Shown here: piece by piece, positions 16,624 through 24,746 of the stretch
How positions within the stretch are numbered: position 1 is the stretch's first letter
Layout: the number at the start of each line of letters is the position of its first letter
Source: Streptomyces sp. NBC_00557
GTDB taxonomy: Bacteria > Actinomycetota > Actinomycetes > Streptomycetales > Streptomycetaceae
Direction of reading: 5' to 3'
Length of the DNA stretch: 64,000 bases
NCBI RefSeq assembly: GCF_036345995.1
Contig: NZ_CP107796.1
Coordinates: 6,572,001 to 6,636,000 of the forward strand
The notes under the pieces: generated by a model
What the model was told of the DNA's origin: nothing
The model's input: the letters and a program-made list of their open reading frames with translations, nothing else
The model's database searches: none
Made by a program: the position numbers and the translations under genes

Positions 16624-18141
16624 TCAGCCGAGCGCGGATGCGGCCCCCTTGAGCACCAATCCGGCGCCCAGAGCCATGACGGCCAGCGCCGACGCGAGCG
16701 GTACCGAGCGGCGCACCAGCGCGGCCACCGGGTGGGCGGTCCAGCGCGGACGCCGCTCCAGCACCCGGCTCATCCCCGAACCCAGCCGCACCACCGCGAA
16801 CCCGGCCGCCGTGAGCGTCAGCGCGAGCCCGGCGCCGTAGGCCACGACGAGGAGCAGCCCGAACCAGGCCTTCCCGAGCGCGGCGGCACCGACGAGGACC
16901 ACCACGGCGGAGGGGCTGGGCACCAGCCCACCGGCGAAACCGAGCAGGATGGTGCCGCGGAGGGTGGGGGCAGTGGGATGGGTGTGGGTGTGGCCGCCGT
17001 GGGTGTGGGCGTGCCCTTCATGGGTGTGGGTGTGGGGGTGACTGGAGTGGCTGTGCACGTGGGCGTGTCCCCCATGGGTGTGCTCTCCATGGGTGTGCTC
17101 TCCAGGGCGCGGGGGGTGATGGTGGCGGGCGGACCACACCCTCCGTACGAGGCCCGCACCCGCCGCCAGGACCAGCACCCCTCCCGCGATGCCCAGCCAG
17201 GCGATCACCGACGGCGTGGCGGCCGAACCGGCCGTGACGAGCAGGCCCAGGGCGACCACGCCGAGGGTATGGGTCACGGTGACCGAGGCGGCCAGCGGCA
17301 GCACGTCCCGCAGCCTCGCCCGGCCCCCACGGGCCGCCGCGGCCGCGGCCATCAGGGTCTTGCCGTGGCCCGGCGCGAGCGCGTGCATCGCGCCGAGGAC
17401 GATCGCGACGAGCAGCGCGAGCGCGGCGAAGCCGACGGTGAGGTCGTGGCGGGCCACGAGGTCGTCCAGCGCGCGGGTCCAGCGGTCGGCGCCCCGCGGC
17501 AGGATCGCGGCCCCCGGTGCCGCCTGCCGCTCCTCGGCGAGGGCCGGGCCGCCGGGGCGCAGGCGCACGGAGGCGGCGGTGGTGTCGGCCGGTGAGGACA
17601 GCAAGTCCTTCGGATACGTGGTCAGTTCGTGCGAGACCGACGTCTCCGGCACATCGGCCCCGGTGAGTGTCATGCGGTCGCCGCGCGCGGTGATCTCCCG
17701 CCAGCCGGGTCCGCCGGTGCCGCCCGCGCTGTGGAAGCCGAGGGTCACGGTGGCGGCGCGGGGGAGCGGGGCGGTCAGCCGGCACTCCACGCGCAGGGTG
17801 TGCAGCCCGGCCTGGCCGGGACGCAGCCGCGCCGTGGCGCCGACGGCGGTCAGCGTGGCCGTACGGCCATCGACCGTGAGCCTGCTGCCCTCGGCGGCCC
17901 GCGCGCACCGCTGCCGGGCCCACTCGGCCGTGCCCAACCGCTTGAGGTCGGGCCCGGCCTGGGTCGCCGGGATCTCGGCGAGGTCCTCGACGTGGTCCAC
18001 GCGCAGCTGTCCGGGGGCGGCGACCAGGCCGTCGTAGCGGTTGACGGTGAAGTTCCCGAGCGGATGCGCGCTCGCCGGGCCGGCCGGCAGCAGCGTGAGC
18101 GCGCACCCGGCGAGGAGGAGGAAGGGCAGGCGGAGCTTCAC
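16624..18141 (-). CDS. NicO/RcnA-like Ni/Co transporter with His-rich loop and extracytoplasmic domain
   Basis: A 505-residue membrane protein. The signal peptide (about 1-25, ending ASA) precedes HPLGNFTVNRY and a beta-rich extracytoplasmic domain of about 200 residues. The membrane core then has the NicO motif HALAPGHGK (about 250) and a cytosolic loop of about 45 residues dominated by His-Thr-Gly repeats (EHTHGEHTHGGHAHVHSHS and onward). A second half with GGLVPSPSAVVVL follows. NicO/RcnA proteins move Ni2+ or Co2+, usually outward. The GTG at 18141 overlaps the TPR gene stop (GTGA). Direction and metal are inferred. Confidence 0.85.
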   Translation of the reverse strand: MKLRLPFLLLAGCALTLLPAGPASAHPLGNFTVNRYDGLVAAPGQLRVDHVEDLAEIPATQAGPDLKRLGTAEWARQRCARAAEGSRLTVDGRTATLTAVGATARLRPGQAGLHTLRVECRLTAPLPRAATVTLGFHSAGGTGGPGWREITARGDRMTLTGADVPETSVSHELTTYPKDLLSSPADTTAASVRLRPGGPALAEERQAAPGAAILPRGADRWTRALDDLVARHDLTVGFAALALLVAIVLGAMHALAPGHGKTLMAAAAAARGGRARLRDVLPLAASVTVTHTLGVVALGLLVTAGSAATPSVIAWLGIAGGVLVLAAGAGLVRRVWSARHHHPPRPGEHTHGEHTHGGHAHVHSHSSHPHTHTHEGHAHTHGGHTHTHPTAPTLRGTILLGFAGGLVPSPSAVVVLVGAAALGKAWFGLLLVVAYGAGLALTLTAAGFAVVRLGSGMSRVLERRPRWTAHPVAALVRRSVPLASALAVMALGAGLVLKGAASALG

Positions 18142-19733
18142 TGCGTGGCCTCCAGGGCTTTGCGGGCCTCGGTCGCGCCGAGCGGGGAGAAGCCGGGGTT
18201 CAGGCGCAGGGCCGCGGTGAGGGAGGCGCGGCCGGCCGTGCGGTGGCCCGTGGCCAGCTCGATCACGCCGCGGTGGTACAGGAAGGCGGCGTTGCGGTAA
18301 CCGGTGGCGGTGGCCCGGTGCGCGTACGGCAGCGCCTCGGCGTCCCGGCCGTTCACATGCAGCGCCCAGGCCAGTGCGTCCGCGGTGTGCACGGTGGGCC
18401 GGCGGGCCCATTCGGCGCGGGCCGCGCGCAGGGCGGCCGCCTTGTCGCCGTGGTCGGCGGCGGCCAGCGCGGTGTCGAGGTCGGCGTTGACGCCGTTGGC
18501 CCGGGCCAGCGCGATCCAGGCGTCCACGAGCGCGTACTGCTGCCTTGCCCTGGCCCGGTCGCCGGCCGCGCCGCGCGCCTCGTACAGCTCGCCCAGTTCG
18601 ACGAGCGGACCGGGCAACGGATACCGGGACACCACGGTCTCCATCCCCTTGATCGCCGCCGTGCGGTCCCCGCTCGCCGCCTGCGCCCGCGCGCGGCCCT
18701 CCAGCGCCGGCAGGTAGGTGTCGTCGGCGGCGAGGGCACGGGCGTAGCAGGTGAGCGCGGTCCTGTAGTCCCCCTGGTTCCAGGCGAGTTGGCCGAGCTG
18801 GGCGGACACGTACGCGATGTCGCCCGGGGAGGTGGCGCCCGCCAGCGCCTGCTTGAGGACCCGGCGTGCGGTCACCACGTCACCCTGCAGCTCATGCACA
18901 TACGCGTACCGGGTGAAGACCGGCACCCCCGGCTTGCGGGCGTCGGCGGTCTCGGCGGCCTTCGAGGCCTCGGCGTACCGGCCGAGTTCGACCAGGGCGT
19001 CGATACGGGAGGACAGCGCGCGCTCGCTGTACGGGTTCTGTCGCAGTGCCTGGTCCGCGTAGGTCAGGGCGTCCTTGAAGTCGTGCCGGGCGGCGGCGAG
19101 GGCTGCGCGGCCGGCCAGCGCCTGGTCGTTGTCCGGCACCAGCGCGAGGGACCGCCCCAGCGCCCTGTCCGCCTGCGGATAGCGCGAGGGGTCCCCCTTG
19201 GTCCGCGCCTGCTCGACATATGCCAGACCCAGCGTGGCCCAGCCGCCGGAGTCCTTGGGCTGGGTCCGCAGATGCGCCTGAAGCGCCGCGATGCTCGCGT
19301 CCAGATCACCGCCGCCGAGCACACCGGGGTCCACGGCGGACGAGGCGACCGGCACGGTGACGGGCGCCCGACCGGCCCCGAGCGCGACGGCCGCACCGGT
19401 CACCGCCACGGCCAGCAGCGCCGCACACCCGATGAGCTGAGCGGCCCGCCAACGCCGCCCGGCAGCGGCGAACCGCCGAACGGCGGCCACACGCTGATCG
19501 GCCCCGGGGGCCGGGACGGTTCCGGAGCCGGCCTCCGCACCTTCGGCATCGGAGCGGCCCGGGCCGGCAGCGTCCGGCGCATCGTCCTCGGCGGCGCTCA
19601 CCACAGGCCCGGCGTTGCCCTGGCGCCCGCTGCTCGCCTCCTGCCCGGCGTTGCCCTTCCGCCCGGCGCCACCGTTCTGCCCGGTGTCGCCCTTCCGCCC
19701 GTCCATGTCGTCGTCCTGTCTGCGCGGGCCCAT
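18138..19733 (-). CDS. Membrane-anchored TPR protein
   Basis: A 531-residue protein. It has a low-complexity N-terminal segment (Gly/Asp-rich, about 1-75), one transmembrane helix (about 98-120, AQLIGCAALLAVAVTGAAVAL), and then a periplasmic-side array of about 8-9 tetratricopeptide repeats (for example GWATLGLAYVEQA, ALAGRAALAAARHDFKDALTYADQAL, AFLYHRGVIELATGH). TPR arrays bind protein partners. Placed between the DUF4331 and NicO genes and coupled to the latter by a GTGA overlap, it may scaffold those two proteins at the outer face of the membrane (inference). The ATG at 19733 has AGGAG at 6-base spacing. Confidence 0.85.
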   Translation of the reverse strand: MGPRRQDDDMDGRKGDTGQNGGAGRKGNAGQEASSGRQGNAGPVVSAAEDDAPDAAGPGRSDAEGAEAGSGTVPAPGADQRVAAVRRFAAAGRRWRAAQLIGCAALLAVAVTGAAVALGAGRAPVTVPVASSAVDPGVLGGGDLDASIAALQAHLRTQPKDSGGWATLGLAYVEQARTKGDPSRYPQADRALGRSLALVPDNDQALAGRAALAAARHDFKDALTYADQALRQNPYSERALSSRIDALVELGRYAEASKAAETADARKPGVPVFTRYAYVHELQGDVVTARRVLKQALAGATSPGDIAYVSAQLGQLAWNQGDYRTALTCYARALAADDTYLPALEGRARAQAASGDRTAAIKGMETVVSRYPLPGPLVELGELYEARGAAGDRARARQQYALVDAWIALARANGVNADLDTALAAADHGDKAAALRAARAEWARRPTVHTADALAWALHVNGRDAEALPYAHRATATGYRNAAFLYHRGVIELATGHRTAGRASLTAALRLNPGFSPLGATEARKALEATQ

Positions 19734-19824
19734 GCCGTCTCCTGCGTGCGTCGGTCGTGTGGAAGGCGCGGCCCGTCGTGGGGGAGGGGAAGATACGGGC
19801 CGCGCCGGTCTGGGGTGGGGCGGG

Positions 19825-21381
19825 TCAGTACGGGCGGCGTATGCGCCGGCGCCACCAGCCGACGGCCGTGCCGAGGAGCAGGATTCCGGCCGCGCCCGAG
19901 GCCGCCGACGCGGCGATCAGCACCGTGTTGCCGGAACCGGAGCCGCCGGACCCGGCCGGTTGCAGGGCGTCGCCCAGCTGGCTTCGGACGTCCGTGCCCG
20001 CCGTCGTGCCCTTGGCGAGCGGGCCGCGCGAACCCGAGGTGGGCTCGGCGACGTACGGGAAGTACTTCTCGAAGCCCTTGTCGTTCTTGTCCACCGCGTC
20101 GCCCAAGTCGTTCTTCGAGCCGACCAGTTCACCCTCGACGACCTGCAACGCCTCGTCGATCACGTCGTCGGTGAGCCGGCGCCCGTTCGGGAAGCCCGCG
20201 TTGTCGCCGTCGAGCACGCCGAGCCGCTTGGGATGCATGGCCGGCTTGATGGAGGTGTTCAGGCGCAGTTCCTCCGCGGGGCGCACGTTCGGCGGCTGGT
20301 TGAGGCCCTTCACGCCCTTCAGGAAGACGTCGACCAGGTCGTTGCGCGGCTCGCTGGGCGCCTTGATCTTGTAGATCGACTCGATGAGCCTGGGCAGTTC
20401 GGGGTTGGTGACGTTCTTCAGGAACTGGGCGTCGTACCAGGGCTGGGAGGCGTTGAACCTGTCCTTGTCCTTCTGCGGGTTCACCACCTCGTTGACCAGC
20501 GGGTTGCCCAGGCGCGAGACCTGCGTCCAGTAGCCCTGCGCGTTGCGGCGCTGGGTGGTGGACCAGATGCCGACGACCGGCTGCCCGGCCGACTCGCGGA
20601 TCAGGTCGTTCGGCACCTGCAGGGCGATGGTGTTGACGTTGTAGCCCTTCAGGGTGTCCCGGCCGACCTCGCTGAGGTTGCCGCCGTACAGCAGGTCGAA
20701 GACGCGCAGGTCCGCGAAGAACGGGTCGTCCGCCTGCCCGGCGAAGGTCGCGGCGCCGCCCGCCGTCTTGTACACGGCCTGCGCACGCAGTTTGCCGTAG
20801 TCCGGCATGGACGCCTTGCCGACGTCCGACGGCGCCACCGGCACGTCGTCGGCGAGCTTGGTGTCCGACATCACGTGCTGGTTCTTCAGCCGGATCAGAT
20901 CGATGTCGTACGTCTGTGTGATGTTGAGGTCCGGGTCGGCCAGGCTGGTGACCGGGCCCGTGTTGTACAGGAACGTGTTGCCGTTCTTCGTGTGGGTCTT
21001 GAAGGTGTAGCGAAACACCAACTCGCCCTGGGCGTCACCGTTGTTGTCGACGTGGATGTCGTACTGGGCGTCGTCGGCGAACGTGTAGAAGTTCGGTCCG
21101 CCCGCCGGCTCCTCGAACGGGATCCAGTTCGCCACGATCGTCGTCGTGTCGGGCTTGTCCGGGCTGACGAACGCGTACAGGTCGGTGTTGTCGTACTGCG
21201 GGGTCCCCGAGATCAGCGGGGCCTCGCGGTGGGAGGAGGCGGAGGCCGCCCCGGGTTCCAGCGCGGCGGCGCCGGCGGCCGCGAGCCCGCCGGCCGCCAG
21301 CGCACCGCAGAGGAGCGCGGCCAGGCCCGTGCGTCCCGTGCCGCTCCGTGCGAAGGGCCCCCTGGAGAAGAGAGGTGTCAT
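19825..21381 (-). CDS. DUF4331 secreted, membrane-anchored protein
   Basis: A 518-residue protein starting with a signal peptide (about 1-45, ending ASA), immediately followed by SSHREAPLIS, the diagnostic start of DUF4331. The family core continues with TDLYAFVSPD, IPFEEPAGGPNFYTF and DDPFFADLRVFD, and ends in LTDDVIDEALQVV. A C-terminal helix (about 487-510) and an RRRIRR tail anchor it in the membrane. The family is not biochemically characterised. It leads a three-gene operon (DUF4331-TPR-NicO) and is divergent from sigK, which suggests SigK control. Confidence 0.88.
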   Translation of the reverse strand: MTPLFSRGPFARSGTGRTGLAALLCGALAAGGLAAAGAAALEPGAASASSHREAPLISGTPQYDNTDLYAFVSPDKPDTTTIVANWIPFEEPAGGPNFYTFADDAQYDIHVDNNGDAQGELVFRYTFKTHTKNGNTFLYNTGPVTSLADPDLNITQTYDIDLIRLKNQHVMSDTKLADDVPVAPSDVGKASMPDYGKLRAQAVYKTAGGAATFAGQADDPFFADLRVFDLLYGGNLSEVGRDTLKGYNVNTIALQVPNDLIRESAGQPVVGIWSTTQRRNAQGYWTQVSRLGNPLVNEVVNPQKDKDRFNASQPWYDAQFLKNVTNPELPRLIESIYKIKAPSEPRNDLVDVFLKGVKGLNQPPNVRPAEELRLNTSIKPAMHPKRLGVLDGDNAGFPNGRRLTDDVIDEALQVVEGELVGSKNDLGDAVDKNDKGFEKYFPYVAEPTSGSRGPLAKGTTAGTDVRSQLGDALQPAGSGGSGSGNTVLIAASAASGAAGILLLGTAVGWWRRRIRRPY

Positions 21382-21545
21382 GCCGTCCGTCCTCAGTGCC
21401 GACTTGCCTTTGACGGACGGGTCTTCGGAGCGGCCCCGCCGATCGGATTGGCCGGACGGAGAAGATCCGCGGAAAAAACTTTGGGCACGCTCCGACCCGC
21501 GTTTTCGGCCCGCCGATCCGTATCACCCGCGGGAGGTGTGCGTTC

Positions 21546-22145
21546 GTGCGGATGCGTGGAGTGCGCGGAAGAGCCGGCTGCGGGCACAAAGAGGCCGCCG
21601 CTGAGCGGGCGGACGAGCTGCTGGTGCTGGTCGCCGACGGTGACCAGCGGGCGTTCGAGGACCTGTACGCGCTGGTGTCCGGGCCGGTGTACGGCCTCGT
21701 ACGGCGGGTGGTGCGCGACCCCGCCCAGTCCGAGGAGGTCGCCCAGGAGGTCCTGCTCGAGACCTGGCGGCAGGCCGCCCGGTACGACCCCGGCCGGGGC
21801 AGCGCGCTGTCCTGGATCCTCACCCTGGCCCACCGCCGCGCCGTCGACCGGGTGCGCAGCGCCCGCGCCGCCGGCGAACGCGAGCAGCGCGAGGCCCTGC
21901 GCGCCGGGGAGCCCGCCTTCGACCAGGTCGCCGAGGAGGTCGAGGCCGGCATGGAGCGCGAGTGGGTGCGCCGCTGCCTGCGCCGCCTGACGGACCTGCA
22001 ACGCCAGTCCGTGACCCTCGCCTACTACGACGGCTACACCTACCGTGAGGTCGCCGAGCGGCTCTCGCTGCCGCTCGGCACGGTCAAGACGCGCATGCGC
22101 GACGGCCTCACCCGGCTCCGCGAGTGCCTGGGAGGAGCCGTATGA
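21546..22145 (+). CDS. sigK: ECF sigma factor, SigK-like
   Basis: A 199-residue ECF sigma factor. Region 2 is at about 22-90 (AFEDLYALVSGPVYGLVRRVV, then EEVAQEVLLETWRQAARYD, ALSWILTLAHRRAVDRVRS). Region 4 is at about 135-190 (LTDLQRQSVTLAYYDGYTYREVAERLSLPLGTVKTRMRDGL). The layout, and the RskA-type anti-sigma gene starting inside its stop codon (ATGA overlap), identify it as the SigK group that responds to redox or envelope signals in mycobacteria. The GTG at 21546 follows GGGAGG by 9 bases; an ATG at 21552 is an alternative. Confidence 0.88.
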   Translation: MRMRGVRGRAGCGHKEAAAERADELLVLVADGDQRAFEDLYALVSGPVYGLVRRVVRDPAQSEEVAQEVLLETWRQAARYDPGRGSALSWILTLAHRRAVDRVRSARAAGEREQREALRAGEPAFDQVAEEVEAGMEREWVRRCLRRLTDLQRQSVTLAYYDGYTYREVAERLSLPLGTVKTRMRDGLTRLRECLGGAV

Positions 22146-22960
22146 GCGTCCTCGGCCGCCTGCTGCGCCGCGAGGGCCCGCACTCCCTCGCCGCGCCCTA
22201 CGTCCTCGACGCCCTCGAACCGGCCGAGCGGCGCCGGTTCGTGAAACACCTGCGGGGCTGCGACCGCTGCACCTCCGAGGTCCGGGAACTGGCCGAGGAC
22301 GCCGTGCGCCTCGCCTGGTCCACCGCGGCCCACGCGCCCCCCGCGCTGCGCGACCGGGTGCTGGCCGCCGTACGCACCACCCCGCAGGAGCGGGGCCGGA
22401 CGCCGGCGCCGGAGCGCACCGCCCAGCTGCCCCCGCACGTCTGGGGCGCCCAGCCACCGCCGGGACGCACCCGTACGCCCCGCACGCGCCCTCTGTTCGT
22501 GCCGCTGGCCACGGCGACCGCGGCGGCGGCCCTCGTCGTCGCCTCGCTCTTCGCCGTGCAGGCCCAGCGCAGCCAGGGCCGGCTGGACGCGGAGCGGTCG
22601 CGGGCACGTGAGATCGCCCACGTTCTCGCCGCCCCCGACGCCCGCGCCGCCACCAGCCAGGACGCCCGGGGCCGCGGTATCGGAGTGATCGCTTCCGCCG
22701 CGGAGGGCGAAGCCGTCGTCACCCTCAGCGGATACGGCGCCCCGCCCGCCGGCCGCGTCCACCAGCTCTGGCTCATGCGCCCCCGCGCGCAACCGCGCTC
22801 CCTCGGGCTCTTCGCGGGCGACACGCCCTTGGTCGCGAAAGGTCTCGGCACCTCCGCGACGTCACTCGCCGTGACCGTCGAGCCTGACGGCGGGTCAGCA
22901 GAGCCCACTGGTCAGCCGATTGTCCAACTCACCCTGAAATCGGTCGGATTCGGAGAGTAG
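22142..22960 (+). CDS. RskA-like anti-sigma factor
   Basis: A 272-residue membrane protein. The N-terminal cytoplasmic anti-sigma domain has HSLAAPYVLDAL and a zinc-type HX3CX2C signature (KHLRGCDRC, about 36-44). It is followed by one transmembrane helix (about 123-145, FVPLATATAAAALVVASLF) and a C-terminal RskA extracytoplasmic domain (AVVTLSGYGAPPAGRVHQLWLM, then LTL near the end). It should hold SigK at the membrane until regulated proteolysis. It is coupled to sigK by an ATGA overlap, so the two are made in fixed ratio. The Cys pair suggests redox or zinc sensing, which is an inference. Confidence 0.88.
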   Translation: MSVLGRLLRREGPHSLAAPYVLDALEPAERRRFVKHLRGCDRCTSEVRELAEDAVRLAWSTAAHAPPALRDRVLAAVRTTPQERGRTPAPERTAQLPPHVWGAQPPPGRTRTPRTRPLFVPLATATAAAALVVASLFAVQAQRSQGRLDAERSRAREIAHVLAAPDARAATSQDARGRGIGVIASAAEGEAVVTLSGYGAPPAGRVHQLWLMRPRAQPRSLGLFAGDTPLVAKGLGTSATSLAVTVEPDGGSAEPTGQPIVQLTLKSVGFGE

Positions 22961-23086
22961 TCAACGACGGATGGTCAACCGCCTTGCAGGGAAGGTGAAT
23001 CCTGTGGCCGAGATACACGCGTGCCCCACTGGGGCGATAGGGTTACTCTGCCCGGGCCGGGTGGACTCGTACGGGTGGGGAGTGAC

Positions 23087-23362
23087 ATGGAGCAGATAAC
23101 AGTGCGCAGCAGGGCCAGGGTCCCTGCGATCACCTGCGGGAGCAGCGCGACCAGTTCGCGCCTCGACCGCCATCTGTCGGTGCTGGCGGGCCCCGCCATA
23201 CCGCAGCGGGAGACGGTCGAGGCGACCTCGCTGATGCGTGAGCTGACGGCGCGTGACACCACGCACGAGCGTACGGGCCGGGGTGCCCGGGTGAGCCGGG
23301 TCTCGCTCTTCGCCCCGCTGCGTCGACTGCGCCGTTCGCTGTTCGGCGGCCACCGGCACTGA
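23087..23362 (+). CDS. Small basic protein of unknown function
   Basis: A 91-residue protein beginning MEQITVRSRARVPAITCGSS, with a central helix-like stretch (RETVEATSLMRELTARD) and a strongly basic C-terminus (LRRLRRSLFGGHRH). No signal peptide or membrane helix is evident. GGGGAG 7-8 bases before ATG 23087 supports this start. I do not recognise the family. It lies after the sigK-rskA pair but 126 bases downstream, so it probably has its own promoter. Confidence 0.6.
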   Translation: MEQITVRSRARVPAITCGSSATSSRLDRHLSVLAGPAIPQRETVEATSLMRELTARDTTHERTGRGARVSRVSLFAPLRRLRRSLFGGHRH

Positions 23363-23379
23363 GCGCGCCGCGCGCTCAG
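23359..23379. terminator. Palindromic hairpin containing both stop codons
   Basis: CTGAGCGCG (23359-23367) and CGCGCTCAG (23371-23379) pair perfectly around CCG. The plus-strand stop TGA (23360-23362) and the minus-strand stop of the CoA-transferase (23376-23378) lie symmetrically in the two arms. It should act as a bidirectional terminator for the convergent genes. Confidence 0.65.
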
Positions 23380-24584
23380 GCCGCCACACCGTCCCGGCGC
23401 ATCGCTGCGATCTCGTCGTCCGTCATCCCCACGGCACGCAGCAGCGGCCCGGTGTGCTGCCCGAGCGCCGGCACCTCACCCATCCGAGCCTCGTCCCCGC
23501 CCGGCAGTGTGATGGGAGGCAGCAGCGCCTTCAGCGGCCCGACCGGCGACTCCACCTCACGCCACCGCTCCCGGGCCGCGAGCTGCGGGTGCGCGGCCAG
23601 TTCCCGCAGATCCCGCAGCCGGGCGCAGGCGATGCCCGCCTTCTCCAGCCGGGCGAGCGCCTCCTCGGTGTCCAGCACGCCGAGCGCCCGCGCCACCAGC
23701 TCGTCCGTCGTCTCCCGGTTCGCCACCCGTGCCGCGTTCGTCGCGTACGCCGGGTCGCTCGCCAACTCAGGGCGCTGTATGACCTGTTCGGCCAGCCGCT
23801 GCCACTCCCGGTCGTTCTGCACGGACACCAGGACACGCCCGCCGTCCGCCGTCGCATAGGCGTCGTACGGCGCGATGACGGCGTGCGCCAGCCCCGTGCG
23901 CGCCGGCGGCTCACCCCCGTGCATCGTGTGGTGCAGCGGGTGCCCCAGCCACTCGGCGAGCGCCTCCAGCATCGACACCTCCACCGGCCCGCCCCGCCCG
24001 GTCGTCCCCCGCCGCACCAGGGCCGCGAGGACGCCCGAGAACGCGTACATGGCCGCCGCGATGTCCGCAGCCGGAATCCCGGCCTTCACCGGCTGCTCCG
24101 GCGTCCCGGTCACCGACACCAGACCGGCCTCGCACTGCACGAGCATGTCGTAGGCCCGCTTGTCCGCGTACGGCCCCGAGGAGCCGTATCCGGAGATGTC
24201 CACGGCGATCAGCCGCGGATGGGCCGCGCACAGCGTGGCCGCGTCGAGGCCGAGCCGGGCCGCCGCCCCGTGCGCGAGGTTCTGCACGAACACGTCCGCG
24301 TCCGCGATCAGCCGGCGCACGGCCTGAAGGCCCCGCGGGTCCTTCAGGTCCAGGGCGATGGACTCCTTGCCGCGGTTGCACCACACGAAGTGCGAGGCGA
24401 GACCGCGGGCCGCCGTGTCGTACCCGCGCGCGAAGTCGCCGCCGTCGACCCGCTCCACCTTGATGACCCGGGCGCCCAGATCGGCGAGCTGCCGGGTCGC
24501 GAACGGCGCGGACACGGCCTGTTCGACGGCGACGACGGTGAGGCCCGCGAGGGGCAGGGGCTGGGTGTCCGTGCGCTGTTCCAT
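23376..24584 (-). CDS. CaiB/BaiF (class III) CoA-transferase
   Basis: A 402-residue class III CoA-transferase. It opens PLAGLTVVAVEQAVSAPFATRQLADLGARVIKVE, then has DFARGYD, KESIALDLKDPRG (about 90-100), FVQNLAHGAAARLGLD, the DISGYG motif, and RAYDMLVQCEAGL. The catalytic aspartate is expected just after GYGSSGPYADKRAYD (about D157). These enzymes move CoA between carboxylic acids, often in degradation of carnitine, aromatic or branched acids. The acid used here is not evident. The ATG at 24584 is chosen at the conserved N-terminus. Confidence 0.88.
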   Translation of the reverse strand: MEQRTDTQPLPLAGLTVVAVEQAVSAPFATRQLADLGARVIKVERVDGGDFARGYDTAARGLASHFVWCNRGKESIALDLKDPRGLQAVRRLIADADVFVQNLAHGAAARLGLDAATLCAAHPRLIAVDISGYGSSGPYADKRAYDMLVQCEAGLVSVTGTPEQPVKAGIPAADIAAAMYAFSGVLAALVRRGTTGRGGPVEVSMLEALAEWLGHPLHHTMHGGEPPARTGLAHAVIAPYDAYATADGGRVLVSVQNDREWQRLAEQVIQRPELASDPAYATNAARVANRETTDELVARALGVLDTEEALARLEKAGIACARLRDLRELAAHPQLAARERWREVESPVGPLKALLPPITLPGGDEARMGEVPALGQHTGPLLRAVGMTDDEIAAMRRDGVAA

Positions 24585-24746
24585 GCCCGGATCATGGCCC
24601 GTGACCGGCGGGTTTGTCAGTAGCCCCGCACTCGACCGGTTCGCCTTGTCCGTCACCCTGGTGCCGTCGAGGCGCCGATCGTCAGTCTCTCGCCCATATC
24701 GAGACCAGGCGCATGATGCCCGTCTGGAAGCCGCCCCGAAGCGCCG

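Noticed and set aside
21436..21518. Two CCGCCGATC copies in the sigK/DUF4331 divergent region as SigK promoter elements
   Set aside because: They do not have the -35/-10 spacing of an ECF promoter and are only 9 bases long; too weak to call.
23023..23035. GCCCC-ACT-GGGGC hairpin upstream of the small protein at 23087
   Set aside because: A 5-bp GC stem is expected by chance at this base composition, and no gene end is close to it.
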